From Circinella minor (taxonomy: Eukaryota > Mucoromycota > Mucoromycetes > Mucorales > Lichtheimiaceae), in assembly GCA_016758965.1 (NCBI GenBank), contig JAEPRB010000069.1, forward strand, positions 62,001-126,000: DNA of 64,000 nt, written 5' to 3'. Shown piece by piece: positions 21,656-33,387 of this stretch. Numbering within the stretch: position 1 is the stretch's first letter; each line of letters opens with the position of its first letter. A model generated the notes under the pieces. That model was not told the DNA's origin. It was given only the letters and a program-made list of their open reading frames with translations, and ran no database searches. Made by a program: the position numbers and the translations under genes.

Positions 21656-23079
21656 TTTTTCGTTTTAAATTTACCAAGGCAATTCAAATGGGCGATCGAT
21701 CGTACATGGTGTAAGCTGTAACAATATAAATAGTAGATTACTCGACAGACTTCGGCAAAACCAGGTAAAAATCCAACTATTTTGTTATCTACGATATCTT
21801 ACGTACTAATGACAATTTTGTCTTTAATAGTGGATCGGGAATATCCTAAATAGGAATTATATGTATTGTACAAGCTGTCAGTAACTCAATGGAACGGTGC
21901 GCCGTATGTATGGCAAACGGTCATGGTACGTATGCCTGCTTTACTACATAATAACTGTGAGTTAATGCCATATACTCAAAACATTTGTCAAGATCAACGA
22001 CTGTTACAGCAAGCTCATTGGCCCCTTGCTAAGATATTGAAAAGTATCTACTTTCTCTTATTTACTTTAGTAAACGGACCAAAGCCTTTGAACACCTAGT
22101 TACTGGAAATTATAGAATACTACCGATATAGTTTAATTTGTACTACCATATTCATTATAAATTCTAAAGCATACATTATATATTACATACACACAATTTT
22201 CGACTATATATTTTCTCATTATAAATATCTGTTATTCTTTCTGGAATAAACTATAGACTATGTAACCCTTATCCTCTCTCTCTAACATAGTGCGAAAAAT
22301 AGATCAAGAACATGTGTTTAGATTTGTATAAGACTAAGGCAAGCTTGAATAGGGGTAATAAATGGATTTGAATCATGATTAGTGATAATGAGGGAGAATA
22401 ACAAGATGGATTATGATACTTTATCTTATTATTAAACTCTGATTGTCTAAACATGGCGGCACAACTTGTTAATTAAAAAATATGGTTTTTCTCATCGTGA
22501 ATCTTTAATCCGTTTTTTTTACACTGATTTACACTAATGAAAGAAAATTTTATTTATATTATTTTGACTAACAACCATGTATATTGTCTTTTCTTTTATG
22601 ACATTTTCTCTGTTATCTTCACAGGATTTTTATTATTCTTAACCATTTCTGAATTGTCTTAAAGCGACGCGTTAAATGTGACTCATAATGATCACTTTCA
22701 GTTAAAACTACTACACAAAAAAAGGAAATAGGGGTAAGCTGTGTGTAATAAGGCCCAATTTTTTTTCCTTTAGTTTCTAATGCACATTTTCTTCCCAGTC
22801 ATATTCTACTCTTTTTCTCTTTATAAAAACATTATGCTAATAAAAAGATAACTCCATGATATAAAAAAAATCTTAATGATCAAACAACCAAGGTGAGCGA
22901 GGAAGGAACTGTTAGTTCACTATTTCTTCAAATATTTTACAGCTATTCTATAAATGATGTTAAAGCGAGTATTGTAATGATAAATATGCGTTCATAGTAT
23001 TGATTAAAGACCCCACATTGATATTCTTTTGAATCTATAGCTACTGAATGTACACATTCATTATCACGCTCGATTATGG
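21656..23079. other. Unannotated spacer in repeat island
   Basis: Holds a 77-codon plus-strand frame at 21866-22099 (contains AHWPLAKILKS) that looks coding-like but is unrecognised and lacks neighbours in frame. The rest is AT-rich with no supported feature. Confidence 0.35.
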
Positions 23080-23492
23080 ATTCAAGATTGTTTATTCAAG
23101 CTCTCCGCGCAGTCTTGATTCCAACAAGAAAGTGTACAGCTTTTAGAATGGAGTTCTACTCCTACAGAAATGGTTCTAATGCTGAGCACCCCGTTCCAAT
23201 ATTCATATTTATAACAATATATCAAGTTTTACATTCTTTCGAGCAATATTGATCATACTCTTGCGGTGGTGCATATAATTTTTCTATCCGTGTAAGCATG
23301 TATCATAGTGTTGGAATACTGTTACCTAATAGAAATGAGACAGCAGCATTAACTCGAATTTATGTACTTGATAGATCATTCGCTAGAACTGCCAATAGAC
23401 ATGCTGTTGTTTTTGTAACCCTCAAGAAAGTTGTACTTCAGCAGTTACAAAACACAATGCACTGTAATAATACATCCGTCGAATTATTTTAA
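23080..23492 (+). pseudogene. Interrupted frame, unknown origin
   Basis: An open frame starts at ATG 23080 (MDSRLFIQALRAVLIPTRKC, then EFYSYRNGSNAEHPVPIFIF) and stops near 23250. A second frame, 23298-23492, follows (GILLPNRNETAALTRIYVLD). Amino-acid composition looks protein-like, but stops break it and I do not recognise the family. Its position suggests a decayed transposon or gene scrap. Confidence 0.3.
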
Positions 23493-23885
23493 AGTTTTAG
23501 AAACTCACAGTATTGACAATGTAAGAATTGTGATCAAATTCGAAAATACTCCCGACCATGGACTTTATAATACATTAACTCCCAATGAAATTGATACTCT
23601 TATTGCCATTTATTAACAGTGTAAATGATATTGTGATTTAGGATTCTGATGAAGTGCATAATCAAGAAGAGCATGAAAAGGAGCAATCAAACTCTTTATC
23701 AAGTCTGACATAAGGTCACCATCCGATGATTATCACACGGAGCACTCATTTCCCAGGTTGTAGTTCAAAAATTCAGGGGGTTACTAAAACCCAAATGCGC
23801 TGCCCATGTCTGACCCATTTAATGGTTATCCCAAGTGATACACCGTCATCGTCTGTTTTCTTGGTGACAGTGCATTGACGGAAGG

Positions 23886-24143
23886 CTTCGAAGAAAATCC
23901 GTAAACAAGAAATTACCTTTTTGGGTTTCCGTGTCTCCGCAGTAGGTATCCTTCCTGCATCCGATAAGGTCAAGGCCATTCAAGAATGGAAACCACTTAA
24001 TAATGTTCAAGAAGTACGTCAGTTCATTGGTTTAGCCCAGCATTTTAGACGGTTCATTCCTAATTCCGCTAGCATGGCTGCTCCTTTGACTGATCTGACT
24101 CGTGGTACTGGTCTGAAGAAGCGTAAGATCCGACGAAAATAGC
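23886..24143 (+). pseudogene. Ty3/Gypsy reverse transcriptase fragment
   Basis: A plus-strand frame of about 85 codons matches the end of the Ty3/Gypsy RT and start of the connection/RNase H region: KQEITFLGFRVS, ASDKVKAIQEWKPLNNVQEV, RQFIGLAQHFRRFIPN and MAAPLTDLT. It ends at a TAG (24141-24143). The catalytic YxDD block, the rest of pol, gag and LTRs were not found nearby, so this is a small isolated fragment. It abuts the next coding region in a different frame. Confidence 0.88.
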
Positions 24144-25478
24144 GAGGATTTAAAATTGGTAAACGACGAATCATCTTGGACCGTAGAAAGTATTGGCTTT
24201 GATGTTACTAAGGAGTGTGTTTTACATAAAATCAACTGTTTGGAAAGATGCAAACCGAATGAATTAGATGATGTTAGCATGCTGTAAGTATGATAATAAT
24301 TGTTTTGTAATAAGCGAGGAAGAATGATGATAATATTGCTATAATGATAATGATAGTATTACTAATAACACTATATTTTTTTAATAGAGCAATGCATTCT
24401 GTTTATTGTTTCTCAGAAGATATCCAAAGCTCAATAACACTATATTTTTTAATAGAGCAATGCACTCTGTCTATTATTTCTCAGAAGAAATCCAAAGCTC
24501 AATAACACGTCATTTTGGAAATCCATGATATATTGCACGATCTTAACATTTATGAACATAGAAAAAATCCTACTGAATTATCGATGATCTGGTGCAGCTC
24601 CGTTATAAATGTACGAATAATTATTGTTATGTGAATGTAATAATGTATAAATTGAGAGCTATAATATAATCAACGTCGTGTATTAATAACTACTGTATTA
24701 GAGATCCTACACAAGCTTTCGGGATATCCAAAAAGTAACAATTAAAGTATTAAACGAAGTAATTGAATCAGAGAATGACCTTGATCTCGCAGTTGCAAAC
24801 ATCATCCATCGCACGTATGTAAAACCAATTTGAAATTATCTTGTTTTCTAAATGTTTACTTTCACGACTAACAAATGTATACAGGCTTTCTTTATATAAG
24901 TTGACAGGAATATGTAATGACATTGAAGAGGTTATCTTTGTCCATAATATTCTCGCACCACTCCTCGACTACACGTTTTCAGTCGACGTTAATTTACAAT
25001 ACTCTTGGTAAGCTGCAACGAACACTAGTTTAGTTTTTTACATTTAGACATTTTTCAAATTTTTGATTAAAGTGCTAACATTTGTTTAAACTTCTTTTTT
25101 TTGTCCAGGGCAAACGTATGCATTGATAGTGAATACAAAGAATATAAACCTGATTATATGCTTTATGCTAATGGGTTAAGCAAAAAGTTCATTGTTCTTG
25201 TTGCAGAATTTAAACCTCCAAAAGCATACCAACGTTTTGAATTTGATTACATAAAACTTGGAAAAGAGATGCGGTTATTGATAAATCGACTTTATGGACT
25301 CGGTGTGGAAAAGCCCGTTGTGTGTGGAATTTTGGTATTAAAAGATATTGTTCATACTTTCAAAATGGAGTTAAAAGATGCTAAAGTTTATGCTATGATT
25401 CAATTATCCAAAACATTGCTCTGTAAAAGTAGTGAGGACTTATATAAAGTACTTACGTTAGCTTCTGTTCTCAATTAA
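24117..25478 (+). pseudogene. Damaged gene with PD-(D/E)XK-like motif, unknown function
   Basis: Segments that splice in phase: 24117-24283 (no ATG near its start), an exon near 24457-24601, 24712-24814, 24884-25009 and 25110-25478. The last encodes KPDYMLY, then VLVAEFKPP, then KLGKEMRLLINRLYGLGV, KPVVCGILVLKD and a terminal helix, ending at 25478. The D-x(15-20)-E-x-K spacing with flanking hydrophobic strands is the PD-(D/E)XK nuclease-fold pattern. From general knowledge, Mucoromycota genomes carry expanded families of unknown function with KLGKEMK and PVVCG blocks like these. The gene appears broken: the 5' end runs into the Gypsy fragment, and one base is out of frame near 24509 (SSIT then ILEIHDILHDL). 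A 68-bp tandem duplication repeats the acceptor of exon 2. It could still be transcribed. Confidence 0.55.
24364..24500. repeat. 68-69 bp tandem duplication
   Basis: 24364-24432 and 24433-24500 are near-identical direct repeats beginning AATAACACTATATTTTTT. Each copy contains a splice acceptor (TTTTTTAATAG) followed by AGCAATGCA and coding-like sequence, with a partial third start at 24501. Confidence 0.85.
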
Positions 25479-26895
25479 CTCAAGGTAATCGATTGATATT
25501 ATTGCTAATTATATGGACTAGGCGACAAAAATTTTAAAAATGCATAATGTGCCAGTACTGAGCTTATAGGTTATTTTACTTTATAGACTAGTTCATAAAT
25601 TATAATGGATAAAGTACAAAAAGCCTTTCAAAATATCAAAGATAGACCTAATATTCCATCGTCGTTTCTGGGTTAGAATAACTATGCGTTCGTCTCGATC
25701 GTCGGATTAAAAATATGCGAGAACTTTTAGTATAGCACCAAGCTTGTCATACGATATTTTTTTTTATCGTTTCAACCCTTTTTCCAATTCGGTCGTATTC
25801 AATTCAAAAATATACCTAGAATCATTTCGGTCGCTTCAACAGCATAGATTGTTCGTTATTTCGAACCATTCAATACACCATGCCACACTATCATGAATTA
25901 TCCAGAATGTGTCCAAAACAAAAGGCAACACTACACCTTACAATACAACGACAGCATTGAAACGAACCATTGATGAGCTTATAACAGTTTTTAATCTGGA
26001 CCGACATAATCAATTTGTGGAGTTTATTCATGGTCATTCTTTCTTAAGCATTATCACGGTACTTTGCTTTTTGTATTCATACTATTGACCATTCTTATTC
26101 ACGACTCAAATATTCAACAGAAGAAAAAGGAACTTCTTAAATCCAGTTATCGAGGCTTATTTTTAGATATACACGACGATCGGGAATATCGGCTTCAATC
26201 AATTATTGACACATCTCTACTGTTGTAGTATCTTTTGGATATATTATTGGGATTTGTAGGAGCTCGACGATTAGAGGCTTACCTTGTACTTCATGAAGTA
26301 AATTTAAATGATTTTTCAAAAGTACAATATCATGTACAAAATAAGAAGTGTCAATAAAAATAATAATATACTTATTATATATACTCAAAGTGATATACAT
26401 TTTAAAAATGGAAAACTGTGACTACCTGTTTGGAATACATTCGTGTTTATCATTTCAATTATATACATGAAATATGGGTGTGATTGTCAATGCTAAAATA
26501 CTTTAACAAATAATACAATAACAGTGTTTTTTTTTTTTTTTTTTTGTCTTTAGAGCCTTTCAATATATATATATTGTTAGTTTTTATAGCTGTTAACATC
26601 TTGTTAACCGATTTAGCGTATAAAATATAATATTATGGTAGTTCATTATGTCGAACATTCAAATCGATTATTTGGCGGGTTCATATGCATGCGGCAAAGA
26701 GAACTAATTGTTCCCAATTTGGAAATTGGTCTCTATTCTTATCAAGTTGTTTGATAATTTTTTTTCGGAGATTGTTACATGGGTATAATTGTACCACCAT
26801 AAAAAAAGAGTCCCGCTATATATTTCTCCAACAAAAAGTTTTTTTTTTCTTCTATTACTATACCATAACATCAGAAACAAAACATCAAATTCAAA
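25479..26895. other. Spacer before the amidohydrolase
   Basis: Contains short coding-like plus-strand scraps (about 25880-26050 with TTALKRTIDELI, and about 26120-26215 with KKKELLKSSYRGLFLDIHDD) that I cannot assign, then AT-rich sequence with a T-run near 26530 and the amidohydrolase promoter side. Confidence 0.4.
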
Positions 26896-28551
26896 ATGTT
26901 ATACATCAACGGAACTATTGTCACAATGAATAAGAAACGTGAAATCGTCAAAGATGGCGCCATATTGGTTGAGGGGTCACGTATCAGGAAAGTTGGCAAG
27001 ACTACTGACTTGGTTGCTTCTCATCCTAAAGAACCTACTTATGACTTGGAAAACAAAGTTGTAATCCCAGGGCTGGTGGATACTCACGTACATCTTGCTC
27101 AAGCTTTATTGCGAGGATCCGGTGATGACTGTGAATTAATCCAGTGGCTGTGTCAAACAGTTTGGGTTCTTCAGGGACAAATGACTGCTGAAGAAGCTTA
27201 TGGTAGTGCTAGACTTTGTATTGCAGAAATGTTGAAGTCAGGTACCACCTGTTTTTTGGAAGCTATGTGTGCAGATCGCTATGGGTTTGATGGTATTGCC
27301 AAGGCTGTTGAAGAATCTGGTATTCGTGGCTGTTTGGGTAAGATTGTCATGGATGTAGGCAAATATGCTTCTCAAAATGCTTGGTCCATGCATCCCGGAT
27401 TGGTAGAAACTCGTGAACAAAGTTTGTTAGGTGTTTTAGAAATGCACGATAAATGGCATGGCAAGGCCGATAATCGGATTCGTAAGTTAGATATATATAT
27501 ATATATATAAGGAAGAGGGATGGGTGATTAATAGATGTATAAGTTCTAGAGAAAAAAAGAGGGGTATGTGTTTAGAAAAAAGGATACAGAAAGAAAAGCT
27601 AATTGTTTTTTTTTTCATAACCTCTTTTCTCAATGATAGATGTTTGGTTTGGAGCTCGCACTCCACCTGGTATTAGCGTTGACTTACTCAAGGAGATGAC
27701 ACAATTGTCCCGTGAACATGACATCCGTATTACAATGCATTGTGCAGAAGTCGAAGCTGATAAAGTTCACTATCGTGAAAACCATGATATGACTGCTGGT
27801 GAATTTTGTCAACATGTTGGTTTGCTGGGTGATAAAACTGTTTTGGTCCATATGATCTGGCTGGATGATCCTGATTTCAAGTTGCTGGCTGAAACTGGTA
27901 CACATGTTTCTCATAACCCATCCTCCAATAGTAAATTGGCATCTGGTGTTGCACCTATTCCACGTCTTTTAGAAGCCGGGGTGAATGTCAGTCTCGGCTG
28001 TGATGGTGGACCTAGCAACAATAACTATGGTAATTATAGAAATTTTTCTATTTTTTCTTAAAAAAATAATGGTAGCATTGAGATAATAGTTTGAGACAGT
28101 CACGAAACTGATAAATTATAAATTATAAAATATTGTAGATATGATCATGGAAATGAAACTTGCTGCTTTAATTCATAAAGCTGTATCCTGCAATCCTGTT
28201 ACTATGCCAGCTGAAACTATTCTGGAAATGGCTACCATCAATGGTGCTAAAGCAGTTGGATTAGAACACGAAATTGGATCCCTTGAAGCCAATAAAAAGG
28301 CCGATTTTGTTGTACTTGATTTTGAAAGCAAACTTCATACAACCCCATCTCCCAATCCAATTTCAACTTTAGTGTATTGCGCTACTGGTGGTGAAGTTGA
28401 AACTGTCGTGATCGATGGTCGGTTGGTCGTTGAACGAGGAGAATTATTGACTATGGACGAAGAAGAAATTAAACGTGAAGCAAGACGTCATGCCGATAAT
28501 CTTTATGAACGTGCTGGATTCCGTGGTAAACCAAAATGGCCGATTGTTTAA
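26896..28551 (+). CDS. Metal-dependent amidohydrolase (TrzA/SsnA/guanine-deaminase type)
   Basis: Exons 26896-27481, 27640-28029 and 28139-28551 give 462 aa, intact. The amidohydrolase-superfamily TIM barrel is clear: N-terminal beta-sandwich with a PGLVDTHVHL metal site (HxH), SGTTCFLE, a metal-binding His in MHCAEVEA, VHMIWLDDPD, HNPSSNSKLASG and GCDGGPSNNN with the catalytic Asp, then EILEMATINGAKAVG and the C-terminal strand KKADFVVLDF. These features match the hydrolases acting on aminated or chlorinated heterocycles (deaminases and chlorohydrolases). The exact substrate is not determinable. No targeting signal, so cytosolic. It is the one clearly intact gene inside the transposon-rich island. 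Related bacterial enzymes are common, so horizontal origin is possible but untested; its introns look native. Confidence 0.92.
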
Positions 28552-28566
28552 ATTTTTCTTATGTTT

Positions 28567-28735
28567 AGTGGTTGCAGGTAACCCACTATCAAAAAAAAAA
28601 ACTGAGTAAGTGATTTTTCTTTTATTAAATATTTATTCATTTTGCTACTATTTTTTTTTTCTTTTTCCTACTTTCTGTCACATCATTATATTTGGTGGTT
28701 GCAGGTAACCCACTATATAAAAAAACTGAGTAAGT
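28567..28735. repeat. Duplicated hairpin-forming motif downstream of the amidohydrolase
   Basis: GTGGTTGCAGGTAACCCAC followed by TAT, an A-run and ACTGAGTAAGT occurs at about 28567-28610 and again at about 28692-28735. The core can pair GTGGTT with AACCCAC around a short loop. The copies are about 123 nt apart, both just past the stop codon. Confidence 0.6.
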
Positions 28736-30539
28736 ACTAGTGGATGTTTTCTTTTCAATCTTTTTTATCAATTGATTTTTTCATAGCAGTAGTGATATTA
28801 TTATTATTATTATTATTATTATATAAAAATAAAATAAAATAAAAACATACAAAAAGTTATCGAGGAAAATAAATAATTTATACAATGATGTGTTGTCTGA
28901 GCTAAGATTGCTATATTTCATTTATCTCTTTTCTGTGCATAGCAGTAACTTGACACAAACTACCAGTTTTATAAAGGACATAGAGTTTATTAATCAATAA
29001 TTGATAATATATATATATATTCTCACTTTAACCCGGATCTTTGGCACCGACAGTAATAGCTGTAATTTTTGTTTAAGTCGCTTATTCTAGCTGCTATTAG
29101 CAACTAATAAAGGGGTATGCAAAATAGTCAGCTGTATTGAAATAGAAAAAGAATTAATACATTACTGCCACATATATTGTACATAAAATGGGGGAAAAAT
29201 GAAGGTAGGATATACTATGCTAACCATTTTTTCCCAGTGTACAGTAGTAGTAATCCTCTGTACTAAAATACCTCAACTTCATAAGAGGGGTTATGATTTA
29301 AAGATAACAAGGCAAATTGGTAAACCAATAGTATTCTTTTCACACTTAATGGATAGCACTCAGGTTAATTAATTACAATTTACATTAACAATGGAAAAGA
29401 AAACTTGCGCAACTATTCGTCTCTGAACATCAGTACGATTGCAATCGAGATAATTCGAGACCAAAATACGTTGCGTGTCGCAAAGAATTGTATATATTAA
29501 ACATATTAATATATTGTCATATAATCCCCTATGTTATCTTGAAAAAAATATTCAATTGGTGAATAAAAATTCTTTTTATATTTGCATCTTTTATTATAAT
29601 AAAAGCTGTCTCAATAATCAAATCTCTGTGTCAGTGGTTACTTTCACGCAACAGGGAAAGAAACAACTTGAATCATTTCACAATAGCTACTGCCCTGGGG
29701 ATCCATCATCAATTTTATCTAAAATAACTATACTTAAGTGCGATGATGCACTCTATATTGTTTGAAATTGAGTTTGGTCATATAAATAAAATGAGCAATG
29801 ATTTTGAAAATGACCATTTTTTTTAAATCGAGTCCACTGTAGGAAACTTGAGAATTGAGAGATATCAAGCAAATTTAAGTTTTAATACTTTATTTATATA
29901 TACTACTATCATCACAGACAGTATCACCATTGAAAATAGCATTACTCTCACCAACAAGATAGTTATACTTTTCCAAAACTATACGGACTGGGATGTCGCT
30001 ACAGACATCACTTACTGGAAAAAAGAAAAAGATCAAAAGCAGTCTAGACAATGCACCAGCAGTAATGATGTATTCCTGCGTTATTCTAGAGTGGTACATA
30101 TTACAATTCAAAAAACACCGTTAAAGGCGCAAATATGATCAATTATTGTAAGAAAACGAAGCCATGTCAACTAAGGTAGTTTACACGCAAATAAAGTTAC
30201 TTTGGTTTATTTAACCGTCAAACATCGAGCACATCAGTGATATTATGAGAAAAATTCTCTGGATCCTCGAGAAAGACCGGCGGTAACTCAAAGCTCACTG
30301 ATAATACAGTTTTTCTTTTTCAAAAAAAAATCATGATCGACCTACAATCATTTCTAACGATGTCACTGATGACCTACTTTGTCAGTATTGTAAGGCAATC
30401 AGGACTATATAAGAGCACTGTTGATGACCATATACGCAATAAATATGATCTTATCCATAAACACACTGTTCGTCAATTGTTGCCCGAGATGATGGTACAA
30501 CTATTTCCCCGTGCTGTGAATATGTGTCGGCTTGTATGC
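28736..30539. other. Spacer with unassigned frames
   Basis: AT-rich; a TTA microsatellite lies at about 28798-28823. Frames at 29475-29765 and 29848-30138 (+) and 29890-30111 (-) show some protein-like composition but no family. Sequence from about 30333 (plus-strand frame containing YTNK-poor IRNKYDLIHKHT) may belong to the transposase remnant that follows. Confidence 0.35.
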
Positions 30540-31140
30540 CACATGGGAATTAACTTTTTTTGAGAGTATTTTTATTGATGAGGCAGGCCGCCATAGAAAT
30601 ATGCATCGTTCTCAGGGATAGTTTGACACTTAAAAACCCATGCGAGATCATAGTAGAAATGAAAGAACCGGAATTCGGTATATTGTGAGCTATAATTACT
30701 GCTTATAATATCATAACATTATCTAGACGAGAAATGTGTGCACTAACAACTAAGAAAAGAAAAGAAAAACCGATGATATAACATCAAAAACGGAACTACT
30801 ACTGTCAGTGATTTATGAAACTTGTCGAACAAGTGCTTACTAATATTCAAGCTCATAATCTTCCATCATACTGATATCTTGTTATGGATAATACTAGTAT
30901 ACATAGAACAATTGATCTCAAGGATTAGGTTACAGAACGTTGCTTCAAAATTATTTATCTTTTACTATATTCTTCTTTTTTAAACCATATCGAAGAATGT
31001 TGGTCAAAGGCTAAAGACGTCGCTAATAAAGATCCTAATTCTGTAAGATTTATTATCAAGTTAAGTGATCGTTTTAAAAGAGCATCAGAGTATATTTTCT
31101 TCGATGACTGTTGAACTTGGATCAAGCATTCGCTGACATT
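30540..31140 (+). pseudogene. IS630/Tc1-mariner-type transposase relic
   Basis: Plus-strand pieces in several frames match a DDE transposase of the IS630-Tc1 group: ESIFIDEAGRHRNMHRSQG (first catalytic Asp, about 30562-30618), LVMDNTSIHRTIDL (second Asp, about 30880-30920) and LNHIEECWSKAKDVANKDP (third acidic residue, about 30980-31035), followed by a helical tail. Stops directly after RSQG and in the segment between the first two motifs, plus frameshifts, make it inactive. I did not find terminal inverted repeats. Confidence 0.8.
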
Positions 31141-33387
31141 ATGGGGTTGCTATTTGGGTAAAAAAAAAAATATTATAAAAAATACCTTTGCAATATTATT
31201 ATTTCTCTCTATAAATAAATACAAATAATGTATCTCATTATGCTTTATTTAGATCGTATCCATTTTTATTATCTGGTAGGTCAAATGCATTTGGCACAGG
31301 CCGCTATTAAACTACATAACGCATTTTCACTTAGATGACCCAATTTTCGCTCAATTAATATAATGGTTCAAAATCATGTCTTAATATTTTTCATTCTCCG
31401 TAGCCCAATTCAACTTCCCGTGCTATACTATATTCTTCTTTTTTTTTAAAAAAAAAAAGTCATACAACATTTTTTCTAATAATTGACGGGGCCTTTTTTC
31501 AAATCCTGTACCATACTTCAATAATATGATAGGACCAAAAAGTTTAAAACAGTTAAATAGTTACTATATAACTACTACTAGTAACAAATAAAGAATTAAA
31601 GTACTGGCGTCGATTTAACGGTATATGACGGGACCAAAACATGGAGATTGACACTTTTTTACCACAAATAGTAAAATACCCATGTATAGAGTTTTTTTCT
31701 TGTTGAGGTGGCTGCGTGGGAAAAGCGCTAAAAAATGTTAGGAGAACCTGGATCAGATAATCCAAAAAGAACGAGTGGTATATTTTTCCTAATTAAGAGT
31801 TAATATACACTTTTCCCACACGTACCTTAGATCACCACTGACCTTTTTCTTTATCCTCAAGCGAGAAAAACAAGACAAAAAAAACAAGAAACAAGAAACA
31901 AGAAAAAAAAACGAAAAAAAAAGGTCCAGTACATTAGATAGTAAACAGTTTGAAGTACAAACATATAGATCGTAAATAGTTCTCAGATCGTTTTAATTAT
32001 TTAGCCTTGATCTTTCCGAAATTTACCGACAAAGTTAACTTTTTTATAACGTAGCTTGTAATAACCACTTTTACTTAAGGTTTATAGTTCTAGTAAAGTC
32101 ACTGATATGATTTGACAAGATACGGTTCCTCCCCGGGGAATACCGCCTTCTTTTTCCATTATCCTAGTCAACATTTGAGAAGTTTAACTGGAAAGATATC
32201 ACATCAACAACGATAAGCACTTAACTAAAAGGAAAGAAAAAACCTAAAATAAAATAAAAAAATTTAAAGGACGATATCTAGCTCCCGTAAGAATTCATGG
32301 TAGTGTAACATAAATAATAGTAATTGAATGATTTGAGTAATAAATAACAATATATAAGGAATATATACTCATCGTCACCTACGTCATTAAAAAAAGAAAG
32401 TGCGTATAAAATTAGTTATTCTAAAGAGTCTAACAGTTGGAGAGCGTTAGACAATATATTATATCTTTGCGCAAGATATGATCATTTTATTTCAATTACT
32501 ATATCTAAATGATACAACGCCACCATTCAATTTAAAAAGTACTTTGATAACGAGAATTATTAAATAATATTGATGGAAGCCGATTGGTTGAGTTCATAAA
32601 AATAAAAGGAAACTGAGGAGTACTACTGTACTGAAATAAGCTTTACTGATGGCAATCTGAGCAAGGTTTTTTTTTGTTAAGACAATGTTGATTATCTTAC
32701 TTCAACAACTTCTTTATACATAGAATATGAAAAAGTATATTATCAGCTCTAGTAGATTTAATAATATAAAAGAAATATAATCATTGATTTAATTAAAAAA
32801 ATCGATGTACTTTATAAAAGAGTGTTTGTTATCCAGTAATAATAACACCCAAACACAGAATCAAAATATTATACATTCCACGCGTTAAAGAAACAGGTAG
32901 ACAATTAGAACACAAAGATAACAATTTTCCCAAGAATACTGTATATAATTAAAATTTGATACGAAATACCGTATATGATATATGAACCGTATTAAAAATT
33001 ATCGTAAATTCTATCCCATTCATACTCAAAACATTGAAACAAATTTGAGCCAAAATATATTGAAAAAAAAGAAGACAAATAACAAAAATTTTATAAATTT
33101 ATTTAAAAAGAAAGAGCAGCTTAAAAGAGTTGATATATACAGAAGAAAAGCTTTTTTTTGGTGGGGTTCTTTGGAATACAAAAATAACCAGAAAGTAGTT
33201 TGTAAAGTATTAATAGAAAGAAAGGGTAGATGGAGCTGTGTGTAAAAGAAAGATTATATAATTATATAGTATACAGGGATAAATGGTTTTTTTTCGTATA
33301 TATAAGCATTTTTAGGATAGATTACCAAGTCGAGAAGTGTCTTGGGGAGAAAGAAAATGGTAAAGAAAAACGAAAGGAAGAAGGCAT
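31141..33387. other. Spacer downstream of lactate permease
   Basis: About 2.2 kb of AT-rich sequence with A-run/CAAGAAA repeats at 31870-31922. Frames at 32982-33245 and 33230-33568 are Lys/Asn-rich or overlap the permease antisense and look non-coding. Nothing recognised. Confidence 0.45.
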
